The notes beneath the pieces are model-generated. The model was not told where the DNA came from and searched no databases. It saw nothing but the letters and a program-made list of their open reading frames with translations. From assembly GCA_002392275.1 (NCBI GenBank), contig DGGQ01000031.1:1-29685 (forward strand): a stretch of 29,685 nucleotides of DNA, written 5' to 3'. A program made the position numbers and the translations under genes. Below are positions 22,865-29,685 of this stretch, piece after piece (within the stretch, counting starts at the first letter, position 1; each line of letters starts with the position of its first letter). The DNA comes from Treponema sp. UBA3870. GTDB lineage: Bacteria > Spirochaetota > Spirochaetia > Treponematales > Treponemataceae.

Positions 22865-24484
22865 TTACATCAACGGTCCGAATATTCTTAGAATGCGTCC
22901 AACAAATCTTTGAATTAGAGGAAGTTTTTTGTAGTCGCCATGCTTCATTTCAACACAGTCGTTTTCAAACATAGAATCAAAATCTTCTTTTATATCGGCA
23001 ATCGCTGATGATTTATACAAAAGCGCACCGCACTCAAAATGTGCATAAAAACTTCTGTAGTCCATGTTTATTGAACCAACAGTTGCAATCCGTCCGTCAG
23101 CGATAAATCCTTTTGCGTGTGTGAATCCTTTTTTATAAAGAAAAACTTTTACGCCGTCGTCAATTAAATCCTTTAAAAAAGTTTTACCAACGCAAAATGC
23201 TCCAATATGGTCGGGGCGGGAGGGAACGACAACACGAACATCAACTCCTCGTTTCGCAGCGAAAGTCAAAGACGAAAGAATCTGGTTGTCAACAATCACA
23301 TAGGGACTTGTTATGTACAGATATTTTTTTGCCGTGTTGATTATGTCAAGGCAAATATTTTCCGCCAAATCCTCGCCATTAAATGCATGGTCGCCATAAG
23401 GAATCACAAGGCCGTCGCTTTCAACTGGGGGGTATTCAAGAAAAAGATAGTCTGCGTAGTCGTCCTTGACTTTTTCATTTATGTTCCAGACTTCAAGAAA
23501 CATCCGCATCAAATCAACGATTGCTCGTCCACGGATTATTACACCAGTGTCCTTCCAGTATGGAAATTTATTTTTCCCGATGTTGAAATATTCGTTTGAA
23601 AGGTTCAGTCCACCGGTAAAACCGTATTTGCCATCGACGATAACAATTTTTCTGTGGTCGCGGTTGTTGATTGGAGTTGAAACAATTGGATAAAGTTTGC
23701 TAAAAACCTTTGCCTTTATACCAAGACTTTTTAAATATTTTTGATAGTCAATTGCGCTGACCATGTAGGTTCCAACTCCGTCGCACATCACGCGGACATC
23801 TACACCCTCCTGGACTTTCTTCTTTAAAATCTGGAGAATTCTGTCCCAGCTTTCTTCGACACGGATTATAAAAAATTCTATAAAAATAAATTTTTTCGCA
23901 CTCATGAGCATTTCCAAAAAATCTGGATAAAATTTTTCGCCGCATGAGTAATATTTTGCGCTGCTTTCCTGATGGGGGAAAAAATGTCCCTCGTTAAAAA
24001 TGTATCTTCCAAGATTTTCAAAATCTGGATATTGCTTTAGGATTTTTTCGGCATCCTCTTTTTTGGGTAAAAACAAATCCAGATCGCTGTCGATTTTTAT
24101 CACCTGTTTTTTTAACTTACGTCCACCCCAGTCTGCGTGGTAAAGAAAATAACAGGTTATGCCGACAAGCGGAAAAATTACAACCGGAACAATCCATGCA
24201 ATCTTGTATTCGTTTTTGCATTTGTTGTTCGCAATGTAAATCATAAAACCGAGGGAAAGAAAAACGGAACCACTCAAGTAAACTTCTATGCGGCTTGAAA
24301 GGTTGATTAGAAAAAACAAAAGCAGCCCCAGCTGAACGGCCAGAGCGATAAGGGTGATTACAGTTCTGCTGAAAAAAAGTTGTCGCGCAATTTTTTTTGA
24401 TTTTTCGTTGCGCAAAATTTTTCTGTTCAAATCTTCTTTTTCAATATTTTTTTCTTCTGCTTTCAAAATTTTTTTTACATTCAT
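22865..24484 (-). CDS. cls: Cardiolipin synthase (phospholipase D family)
   Basis: A 539-residue inner membrane enzyme that joins two phosphatidylglycerol molecules, or PG and another donor, to make cardiolipin. Two or three hydrophobic helices lie at residues about 38-110 (LIALAVQLGLLLFFLINL, then VYLSGSVFLSLGFMIYIA, then IVPVVIFPLVGITCYFL). Both HKD motifs are intact: HRKIVIVDGKYGFTGGLNLS and HAKGFIADGRIATVGSINMD. GGGGAAG precedes the ATG. The N-terminus before the first helix is unusually long and charged (about 37 residues). It follows two secreted paralogues after only 23 bases, so it is probably the last gene of that operon. Confidence 0.94.
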   Translation of the reverse strand: MNVKKILKAEEKNIEKEDLNRKILRNEKSKKIARQLFFSRTVITLIALAVQLGLLLFFLINLSSRIEVYLSGSVFLSLGFMIYIANNKCKNEYKIAWIVPVVIFPLVGITCYFLYHADWGGRKLKKQVIKIDSDLDLFLPKKEDAEKILKQYPDFENLGRYIFNEGHFFPHQESSAKYYSCGEKFYPDFLEMLMSAKKFIFIEFFIIRVEESWDRILQILKKKVQEGVDVRVMCDGVGTYMVSAIDYQKYLKSLGIKAKVFSKLYPIVSTPINNRDHRKIVIVDGKYGFTGGLNLSNEYFNIGKNKFPYWKDTGVIIRGRAIVDLMRMFLEVWNINEKVKDDYADYLFLEYPPVESDGLVIPYGDHAFNGEDLAENICLDIINTAKKYLYITSPYVIVDNQILSSLTFAAKRGVDVRVVVPSRPDHIGAFCVGKTFLKDLIDDGVKVFLYKKGFTHAKGFIADGRIATVGSINMDYRSFYAHFECGALLYKSSAIADIKEDFDSMFENDCVEMKHGDYKKLPLIQRFVGRILRIFGPLM

Positions 24485-24507
24485 AAATCACTTCCCCAAT
24501 TGTGCTT

Positions 24508-25590
24508 CTAATTTTTGATTGTGATTTCTTTTTGTTCGTAACCTTTTTTTGTTGGTCGGCGAAGCTGTATGCTTACTTTTTTTGCTGTCTTTGCATCGTG
24601 GAAAATTCCGTACAAATCATCAAGTACAACATCATTTCCAAGTCTCCCCAAATCAAAAATTTCTTTATCGATAATTATTTTTGACGAAAGATTTTTGTCG
24701 GACGAATCTGCAATCAAAATGTCGCCTTCCCTAAAACCGTAGATGTGGGCCATGGATTTTTTTTCGACGGTGATTTCAAATATCTTAAAATTTTTGTCCA
24801 CGGTGACAGTGCCAGATTTGTTTTCGGCAGTCTTTTTTACAAGCAGATTTTTTCCTTCGCCGTCAATCAATTTAAAATCCATCCCAAGTAAATCAAGATA
24901 CGCTTTTCCAGAATCGGTCTGGGACCTTCGTTTTATTTTTTCTTCCTCAATCCGTATTTCGTCTTCTCCTGGAATATAGGAAACTGTGAAATGCCAGTCA
25001 TATTGATATTCGTTTCTTCTGAAGCCGTTCGCATTTTCGTTTATGTCGGGAATGGTTTTGCTTGATTTTCGTTCCACGTTCCACAGCTCGGGATTTGTTT
25101 CTCCATCAACAGAATAGACTGGTTCCAGACCAGATTTTATGCTTGCCTTGTTCAAAACATAATACGATTCCCAGCGTCCGCTTCTGTAAGTTTTGAATGG
25201 CTCAAACTTTGAAAGTCCGTTCGCGAGATAAAGGGTCTTTGAGGTTTTAAAAGTTCTATCATCTTTTGTTTCAAGAAAATATTCTGCGTCCACAATCTGT
25301 TCAATGATTTTGTCGATTGCCTCATTGCGTTTTGAGTTCTCCGCTTCGAGCTGTTTTTTTTCAGCTTCCAACTGTTCCTCATTTTCAATTGAATCGGAAT
25401 TTTCTTTTTTAATTTCATTGATTTCAAAAATTGGGGCAACAGTTGGGACAACAGTTTGTTCAGCTGCCTGCTCAACAGTCTGGTCGGTGCTTGATTCTGT
25501 CTCATTAAAATTTTCTGACACCGCATCCTGCGAAAAAAGCGCAGCAATAAAAAAAGCGTTGCAGGTCAAAATCAAAAGAACTCTTTTCAT
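24508..25590 (-). CDS. Secreted protein with one SUMF1-like fragment and a PDZ-like end (paralogue of upstream gene)
   Basis: A 360-residue exported protein. Residues 1-20 are a signal peptide (MKRVLLILTCNAFFIAALFS). Residues 21-100 are low-complexity, rich in Glu, Gln and Thr, with a coiled-coil part. Residues 145-191 hold YVLNKASIKSGLEPVYSVDG, then ETNPELW, then NENANGFR, which resembles an internal piece of the SUMF1/formylglycine-generating-enzyme fold of treponemes but lacks its usual LPTEAEWE continuation. Residues about 270-345 look like PDZ (IYGFREGDILIAD, KKVSIQLRRP). GGAGG sits directly before the first ATG and at a proper seven-base distance from the second, so I start at the second. 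The next gene upstream is a paralogue 45 bases away. Function unknown; probably periplasmic or surface. Confidence 0.78.
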   Translation of the reverse strand: MKRVLLILTCNAFFIAALFSQDAVSENFNETESSTDQTVEQAAEQTVVPTVAPIFEINEIKKENSDSIENEEQLEAEKKQLEAENSKRNEAIDKIIEQIVDAEYFLETKDDRTFKTSKTLYLANGLSKFEPFKTYRSGRWESYYVLNKASIKSGLEPVYSVDGETNPELWNVERKSSKTIPDINENANGFRRNEYQYDWHFTVSYIPGEDEIRIEEEKIKRRSQTDSGKAYLDLLGMDFKLIDGEGKNLLVKKTAENKSGTVTVDKNFKIFEITVEKKSMAHIYGFREGDILIADSSDKNLSSKIIIDKEIFDLGRLGNDVVLDDLYGIFHDAKTAKKVSIQLRRPTKKGYEQKEITIKN

Positions 25591-25635
25591 TTTCATCCCT
25601 CCATTTCTCCAAGGGAAAAATCAAAACACGGCTTT

Positions 25636-27024
25636 CTATTTTTTGATAGAAATTTCCTTGTACATTGTCGATGTCGATGGTGTGACATTTATCTTTGGAT
25701 TTCGGACCACCTGTATTGAAACATTTTTTGCGTCTGCGGCATCAGCAAATGCGGCATAAAGAATTTCAATTTCGGCGTGTCCACCGTAGCATGACAAATC
25801 AATAGTTTTGGAATCAATTTTTATTTTTGTCGTAAAACCCGATGTGGATTTTCCGGCTTTGTTTTTTCCATTCGCAATCACAAAAAGGTCTCCCGCCTTG
25901 ATTCCACTTTTGAGCGCGCGGGATTTTTTTTCTGGATTGAAAGAATAAATCTTGTAATCGTCAGCGTCCGTTGAAATCACACCCTTGTTGTCGTCTGCAA
26001 GTTTTATGTTCTGCGTTTTGTTGAGTGTGATTGAAAGACCAATTGAATCAAGATATGCTTTTCCGGCAGCTGTTTTTTCCGCCATGATTTTTGCGGTCTC
26101 TAAATCATCGTAGCGGATTATGGGATAGGATGTCGCGGTATTTTCAATGTTGAGCATTTTTTTGTGGTATGATTCCGCAATCCTGTATCCGTTTGCATTT
26201 GGGGATTCATCAATATTTCTGTAACGCGCGATGTTCCATTTTTCCGGCTGGGTTTCTCCATTCACGGAGTAGACCGGTTCAAACCCATGTGCAACGCTTG
26301 CCTTGTTCAGAACGTATTTTATTGCTGAGTCTGTTTTAAAAGATGGATTAAGCAGATTGTTAAATTCCCTTGAGTAGATTTCGACCAGCTTTGATGAAAT
26401 CATAAAATTTTTGTTCTTGTAGTTGTCCCAAAAAATTTCATAGGTGGCAGAATCAATTTTTGAAATATATTTTTCCAAAAGCTCTGCAAGTCGTTTTTCA
26501 CCGGCTGCTTTTTCTGCGGCGAGTTTTTCATCAAATTTTTTTTGCTCCTCGGCATCAAAATATGTTACCGTATCGAGGGTGCTGCTGTTTCCTCGTTTTC
26601 CGCTTCTCCTATATCCGTTTGCATTTTCGTCTGCATCGGCGACTCCCTCGATTCTCATCAGTGGCCATTTGTCTGGGTCCGTCTCGTTGTCGATTGAATA
26701 GACCGGTTCCAGTCCAGCTTCAATGCTTGCTTTGTTCAAAATATAGCAGGTTGAGACTTGCTGATTCTGAAAACTTTTAAAGGGCTCATATTTGTTCAGC
26801 TCTAAATCATAGATAATTACATTTTCGGCAGTCATCGTGTATACCCCATCATGGTTTATACCTTTGTACTGTGCGTTTCGGATGAATTTCATAACCAGCC
26901 TTATGGCTTCGTTTTTTTCTGAATCATCACGGCTTTCAACAGAAATATCGGAAGCGGTTTCTTCGGCGGCGACAAAATTCAATCCACAAAAAATGCAGGC
27001 CAGAGCGAAAAAAAATCTTTTCAT
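25636..27024 (-). CDS. Secreted protein with two SUMF1-like fragments and a PDZ-like end
   Basis: A 462-residue exported protein. Residues 1-20 are a signal peptide ending FVAA. Two copies of the same module are seen: residues 94-140 (YILNKASIEAGLEPVYSIDN, ETDPDKW, ENANGYR) and 237-281 (YVLNKASVAHGFEPVYSVNG, ETQPEKW, PNANGYR). The segment between them (about 158-190) is a charged helix. Residues 365-440 resemble PDZ (SRALKSGIKAGDLFVIANGK, KNVSIQVVRN). The modules match the internal part of SUMF1-type domains but stop before the active-site half, so enzyme activity is not expected. AAGGGG seven bases before MKRFFF fixes the start, eight codons inside the longest frame. It heads an operon with its shorter paralogue and cls. 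The domain reading is by eye. Confidence 0.78.
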   Translation of the reverse strand: MKRFFFALACIFCGLNFVAAEETASDISVESRDDSEKNEAIRLVMKFIRNAQYKGINHDGVYTMTAENVIIYDLELNKYEPFKSFQNQQVSTCYILNKASIEAGLEPVYSIDNETDPDKWPLMRIEGVADADENANGYRRSGKRGNSSTLDTVTYFDAEEQKKFDEKLAAEKAAGEKRLAELLEKYISKIDSATYEIFWDNYKNKNFMISSKLVEIYSREFNNLLNPSFKTDSAIKYVLNKASVAHGFEPVYSVNGETQPEKWNIARYRNIDESPNANGYRIAESYHKKMLNIENTATSYPIIRYDDLETAKIMAEKTAAGKAYLDSIGLSITLNKTQNIKLADDNKGVISTDADDYKIYSFNPEKKSRALKSGIKAGDLFVIANGKNKAGKSTSGFTTKIKIDSKTIDLSCYGGHAEIEILYAAFADAADAKNVSIQVVRNPKINVTPSTSTMYKEISIKK

Positions 27025-27097
27025 TAAAAATCCCCTTAAAAATCCCACTAAATGTGAAAAAACTGTCCCCTTAATTTAGATTTTTCTATAAAAAAAA

Positions 27098-27793
27098 TCA
27101 ACTCACCCCCGCTTTGGTTACAGTTTCCACATTTTTGTTTCGTGTTAGCAGATAGAAAAACGGGGTGTCCAGGACTGCCAGGATGAACTTGAAAATGTAC
27201 TGGCCAATCAGCATGGAAAGAAGCGTCAGATGCATTTCTTTTTTGAAAAACCATCCGAATCCAAATCCAAACGCTATGCTGATAAACACAATCGTGTCTA
27301 TAATCTGGCTGGTCATTGTGGATGCGTTGTTCCAAATCCACCTTGCGCGGTTTGAACCTTTTTTTGCAATTACGCGCTCACGGATTTTATGGAAAATCCA
27401 AACGTCCCACAGCTGCGAACAGATGTATCCTGCAAGACTTGCGATTACAAAAATCCAGTTCTGTCCCAAAACTTTTTCATAAGCGAGCTGCATTTCGCTG
27501 TCTGCTGCCGGCAAAAATTGGGTCAGCACAATCAGGGTTGTTGCAAAAATCTGTCCGATTAGTCCAAGCACTACGGTTTTGTTTGCCTGCTTTTTTCCCC
27601 ACAGTTCACCAATCACATCGGTAATCAAAAATGTGATTGCATAACAGATTCCCGCGCCCGGCAATGTAACGACGGTTCCCTTGAAAATACTGATTCCTGT
27701 GTAGATTAGTTTTCCGGTGACTACATTTGAAATCACAAGTGCGACAACAAAAATAATATTCAAAATCATCAAATTGTTTTCATTCTTTTTCAT
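27098..27793 (-). CDS. Queuosine precursor transporter (YhhQ/VUT family)
   Basis: A 231-residue membrane protein with about six helices. It shows the family's ICYAITFLITDVIGELWGKK near residue 50, SQLWDVWIFHKIRE in the middle, and IWNNASTMTSQIIDTIVFIS in the second half. Members import queuine-pathway precursors such as preQ0 or preQ1. GGGAGAAAAG lies just before the ATG. The gene begins 22 bases after queC and is the third gene of the queF-queC operon under the preQ1-type riboswitch, which strongly supports this substrate. Because queC is also present, the cell seems able to use both made and imported precursor; the genes for the earlier steps (queD, queE) are not in this window. Confidence 0.92.
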   Translation of the reverse strand: MKKNENNLMILNIIFVVALVISNVVTGKLIYTGISIFKGTVVTLPGAGICYAITFLITDVIGELWGKKQANKTVVLGLIGQIFATTLIVLTQFLPAADSEMQLAYEKVLGQNWIFVIASLAGYICSQLWDVWIFHKIRERVIAKKGSNRARWIWNNASTMTSQIIDTIVFISIAFGFGFGWFFKKEMHLTLLSMLIGQYIFKFILAVLDTPFFYLLTRNKNVETVTKAGVS

Positions 27794-27815
27794 CTTTTCT
27801 CCCTAAAGTTTCTAA

Positions 27816-28508
27816 TCAATATTCGAGCGGGTCCTCTGTGTTGTTTGCCCTGAAAGCTGCCAGTCGGTCTCTACAGGTTCCACATTCTCCACATGGTTTT
27901 TCGCCACCCTCGTAGCAGCTCCATGTAAGATGGTAGGGAGTTTTTAGTTCAAGACCTTTTTTTACAACGGCTGCCTTGTTTGATTTGTAGAAAGGTGCCA
28001 CAACTTTTACTTTTCCGTAAGTTCCCAAAGAGATTGCGGAGCCAATTGTGTCTACAAACTCAACAGAACAGTCCGCATAGGCATTCCCGGCTGCGTCATC
28101 GGCATGGACTCCTATAAAAATTTCGGTGTCGTCGTTTTCAAAAAGACCCTGCGCAAGACTGGCACAGACACTCAGCATTAGGCCATTTCTAAATGGAACA
28201 TAGGTACTCACTTTGCCTACGCCATTTTTCTTAATCTGCTCGCTGTAGGATTCGTGCTCAATTTGCTGGCTTGAACCTTCAAGAAGCGAACAGTTTGAAT
28301 ACTTCATAATGGAAGACAAATCAAATTCATAATGCGGAACCCTGTAAAACTTGCTGATTTTTCGGGCGCACTCAAGTTCTTTGCTGTGTTTTTGTCCATA
28401 GAAAATTGAAACGGAGACGACATTTTCTTCTCCAAATTTTTCCACGGCAAGAGACATGCAGGTTGTGGAATCAATTCCACCCGAGGAGAGGACTATTGCT
28501 TTTTTCAT
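27816..28508 (-). CDS. queC: 7-cyano-7-deazaguanine (preQ0) synthase
   Basis: A 230-residue ATP-dependent enzyme that turns 7-carboxy-7-deazaguanine into preQ0 using ammonia. The PP-loop ATP site is VLSSGGIDSTTCMSLA at the N-terminus. YVPFRNGLMLSVCASLAQ and FIGVHADDAAGNAYADCS are typical family segments. The zinc site is four cysteines in SCYEGGEKPCGECGTCRDR. Length is normal. It follows queF after nine bases in the same transcript. Confidence 0.96.
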   Translation of the reverse strand: MKKAIVLSSGGIDSTTCMSLAVEKFGEENVVSVSIFYGQKHSKELECARKISKFYRVPHYEFDLSSIMKYSNCSLLEGSSQQIEHESYSEQIKKNGVGKVSTYVPFRNGLMLSVCASLAQGLFENDDTEIFIGVHADDAAGNAYADCSVEFVDTIGSAISLGTYGKVKVVAPFYKSNKAAVVKKGLELKTPYHLTWSCYEGGEKPCGECGTCRDRLAAFRANNTEDPLEY

Positions 28509-28517
28509 CGCTATTTC

Positions 28518-29003
28518 CTATTTCCAGCTGCGTCTGTCAACACTCGCAAAAAGACGGTCCTTCGCCACTGATTCATAATGGGTTCCCGGTTTTCCGTAAT
28601 TTGCAAAGGGGTAAATCGAAATGCCTCCACGCGGAGTAAAAATGCCTTCCACCTCTATGTATTTTGGCTCAAGCAGTTTGATTAAATCTTTCATAATGAT
28701 GTTGGCGCAGTCTTCGTGAAAATCGCCGTGGTTTCTGAAACTAAAAAGATAGAGCTTCAGGGATTTTGACTCAACAATAAATCTGTCGGGAATGTAGTTG
28801 ATTCGGATTTCCGCAAAATCTGGCTGCCCGGTCTTGGGACAAAGCGATGTGAATTCCGGACAGTTGAGCATGACCATGTAATCATTGTCGGGATGTTTGT
28901 TCGGGAACCTTTCCAAAAGGTCGGGATTGTAGTCGTAGGTGTACTTGGTATTCTGGTTTCCAAGCAGACTTACGCCCTCAAGTTCAGCTTCTGAACGACT
29001 CAT
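28518..29003 (-). CDS. queF: NADPH-dependent preQ0 reductase (7-cyano-7-deazaguanine reductase)
   Basis: A 161-residue T-fold enzyme of the short, unimodular YkvM type. It reduces the nitrile of preQ0 to the aminomethyl group of preQ1. The active-site Cys and Asp are seen in EFTSLCPKTGQPDFAEI, the family ESKSLKLYLFSFRNHGDFHE follows, and the end has TPRGGISIYPFANYG. The family N-terminus is preserved as SEAELEGVSLLGNQN, so I start at MSRSEAEL, 31 codons inside the longest frame. The GGAG Shine-Dalgarno is immediately after the preQ1-I-like aptamer, so its own product preQ1 probably shuts down translation of the operon. Confidence 0.96.
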   Translation of the reverse strand: MSRSEAELEGVSLLGNQNTKYTYDYNPDLLERFPNKHPDNDYMVMLNCPEFTSLCPKTGQPDFAEIRINYIPDRFIVESKSLKLYLFSFRNHGDFHEDCANIIMKDLIKLLEPKYIEVEGIFTPRGGISIYPFANYGKPGTHYESVAKDRLFASVDRRSWK

Positions 29004-29014
29004 AAAAATACTCC

Positions 29015-29049
29015 ATAGTTTTGATAAAGCGGGATGGTTTCGAACCGCT
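29015..29049 (-). promoter_or_regulatory. preQ1-I riboswitch aptamer upstream of queF
   Basis: On the minus strand the P1 stem AGCGG/CCGCT encloses TTCGAAACCAT, and the second strand reads CCCGCT. An A-rich tail TTATCAAAACTAT then runs into GGAG. This matches the preQ1-I layout known upstream of que genes (G-G-TTC in the loop, CCC closing P1, AAAACTA tail). The tail abuts the Shine-Dalgarno at 29011-29014, which points to control of translation initiation. It precedes queF-queC-transporter, exactly the expected genes. Ligand specificity is inferred from the match and the context. Confidence 0.85.
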
Positions 29050-29051
29050 GG

Positions 29052-29097
29052 TCTCTTTTCAGAGAATCGATAATTAATGCTTCGTGTATTAATCATC
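29052..29097 (-). promoter_or_regulatory. Two extra hairpins in the queF leader
   Basis: The first is a 10-bp inverted repeat, GATGATTAAT/ATTAATTATC with one G-T pair, around a 9-base loop (29069-29097), at the predicted transcript start. The second is TCTCT-GAAA-AGAGA with a GNRA tetraloop (29052-29065), three bases before the aptamer. They may protect or fold the leader, or the AT-rich repeat may be an operator. No function is known to me. Confidence 0.5.
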
Positions 29098-29105
29098 GGT
29101 TCCCT

Positions 29106-29134
29106 AGGATATATTAAAATTTAATAGTTCGCAA
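29106..29134 (-). promoter_or_regulatory. Putative promoter of the que operon
   Basis: On the minus strand TTGCGA, 17 bases, TATCCT. TATATC (29108-29113) is an alternative -10 box at 15-base spacing. The leader would be about 95 bases and contain all three hairpins. Confidence 0.4.
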
Positions 29135-29188
29135 GCCATTTGAAATCATACATTAAAAAAAATAAAATTCGGAAGATGTTTTCTCTGC

Positions 29189-29217
29189 TTTTCATTTCTA
29201 TTGATTTTTGATATAAT
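29189..29217 (+). promoter_or_regulatory. Promoter of the UDP-galactopyranose mutase gene
   Basis: TTTTCA, 17 bases, TATAAT, with the TG of an extended -10 (TGATATAAT). Only eight bases separate the -10 box from the ATG at 29226. Confidence 0.62.
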
Positions 29218-29225
29218 GTTTTGTT

Positions 29226-29685
29226 ATGAAAGCAGTAGATTATATCTCCAGAAGCGTTTGTAAGAAGTACGATTTTTTATTTGTGGGTGCAGGACTTTTC
29301 AATGCAACTGTCGCCAATGAAGCAAAGAAGAGTGGAAAAAAGTGTCTTGTGATTGAAAAACGAAATCATCTTGCGGGAAACATTTATACAGAAAATATTG
29401 AGGGAATCAATTTCCACAAATATGGTGCGCACATTTTCCATACGGACAACAAAGAAGTCTGGGACTATGTAAATCAGTTTGCCGAGTTCAACCGCTACAC
29501 AAACTGTCCTGTGGCCAACTACAAAAACCAGCTTTACAATCTTCCGTTCAACATGAACACGTTCAACAAAATCTGGCCGGACGTGGTGACACCGAAACAG
29601 GCGAAAAAAAGAATCGAAGAGCAGGCTTCGGTCATGCAGGGGAAAAAACCGCAGAACCTTGAGGAGCAGGCGATTTCCCTCGTCG
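29226..29685 (+). CDS. glf: UDP-galactopyranose mutase, N-terminal part (3' truncated by window edge)
   Basis: The first 153 residues of a flavoenzyme that converts UDP-galactopyranose to UDP-galactofuranose for surface glycans. The FAD-binding motif is FLFVGAGLFNATVANEAKK followed by CLVIEKRNHLAGNIYTE. The mutase signature NFHKYGAHIFHTDNKEVWDY is intact, and FNRYTNCPVANYKNQLYNLP, then FNMNTFNKIWP, follow. There are about 15 residues before the FAD motif, longer than usual, but the ATG used lies eight bases after a strong -10 box and has no Shine-Dalgarno, so this start seems right and the mRNA leaderless. The reading frame is open to the window edge. It diverges from the que operon. Confidence 0.93.
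   Translation, partial: MKAVDYISRSVCKKYDFLFVGAGLFNATVANEAKKSGKKCLVIEKRNHLAGNIYTENIEGINFHKYGAHIFHTDNKEVWDYVNQFAEFNRYTNCPVANYKNQLYNLPFNMNTFNKIWPDVVTPKQAKKRIEEQASVMQGKKPQNLEEQAISLV

Overview
The window looks like a chromosomal piece of a host-associated Treponema (Spirochaetota, probably a gut or rumen species). The pointers are a FlaB-type periplasmic flagellin end, a porin resembling the treponemal major outer sheath protein (Msp), a long (~500 aa) serine hydroxymethyltransferase, a secreted DUF1566-like protein, and secreted proteins built from pieces of the SUMF1-like fold that is abundant in treponemes. A GH43 enzyme fits life on plant arabinoxylan. No phage, transposase or CRISPR array is visible. 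Species-level assignment is not possible from sequence alone.

Layout, left to right. 1-480: flagellin 3' end and terminator. 506-2317: Lrp/AsnC regulator and aminotransferase operon. 2336-3667: membrane-anchored TPR protein. 3697-4437: a DUF456 membrane protein divergent from tRNA-Pro(GGG). 4483-5169: pyrE. 5194-7283 (minus): FIST sensor plus a soluble chemoreceptor. 7296-8946 (minus): glyA. 9007-10570 (minus): Msp-like porin whose 5' end runs into a hairpin-rich, repeat-like segment (10520-10770). 10774-11824: secreted DUF1566-like protein and a cupin. 12001-17301 (minus): glycoside hydrolase, ppx and ppk, a polyphosphate operon. 17301-21236: a GatB-like/asparaginase fusion followed by a solitary JetD-like (Wadjet) protein. 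21256-22818 (minus): GH43 enzyme. 22865-27024 (minus): two secreted paralogues and a cardiolipin synthase. 27098-29134 (minus): queF-queC-transporter operon under a probable preQ1-I riboswitch. 29189 to end: UDP-galactopyranose mutase, cut by the window edge.

Most of the content is housekeeping. The points that stand out are: (1) an 804-residue protein joining a GatB-like tRNA amidotransferase subunit to an asparaginase domain, with key catalytic residues replaced in both halves; (2) next to it, a full-length JetD-like protein without JetA/B/C and with altered Toprim acidic residues; (3) two secreted paralogues that reuse a short internal piece of the SUMF1 fold, in front of a PDZ-like end; (4) an Msp-type gene whose signal-peptide start is replaced by unrelated repeat-like DNA; (5) three genes (DUF456, pyrE, glf) whose -10 box lies 6-8 nt before the start codon with no Shine-Dalgarno, which suggests leaderless mRNAs.

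Start codons were moved inward from the longest open frame wherever a Shine-Dalgarno or promoter decided it. All promoter calls are by eye against the sigma-70 consensus.
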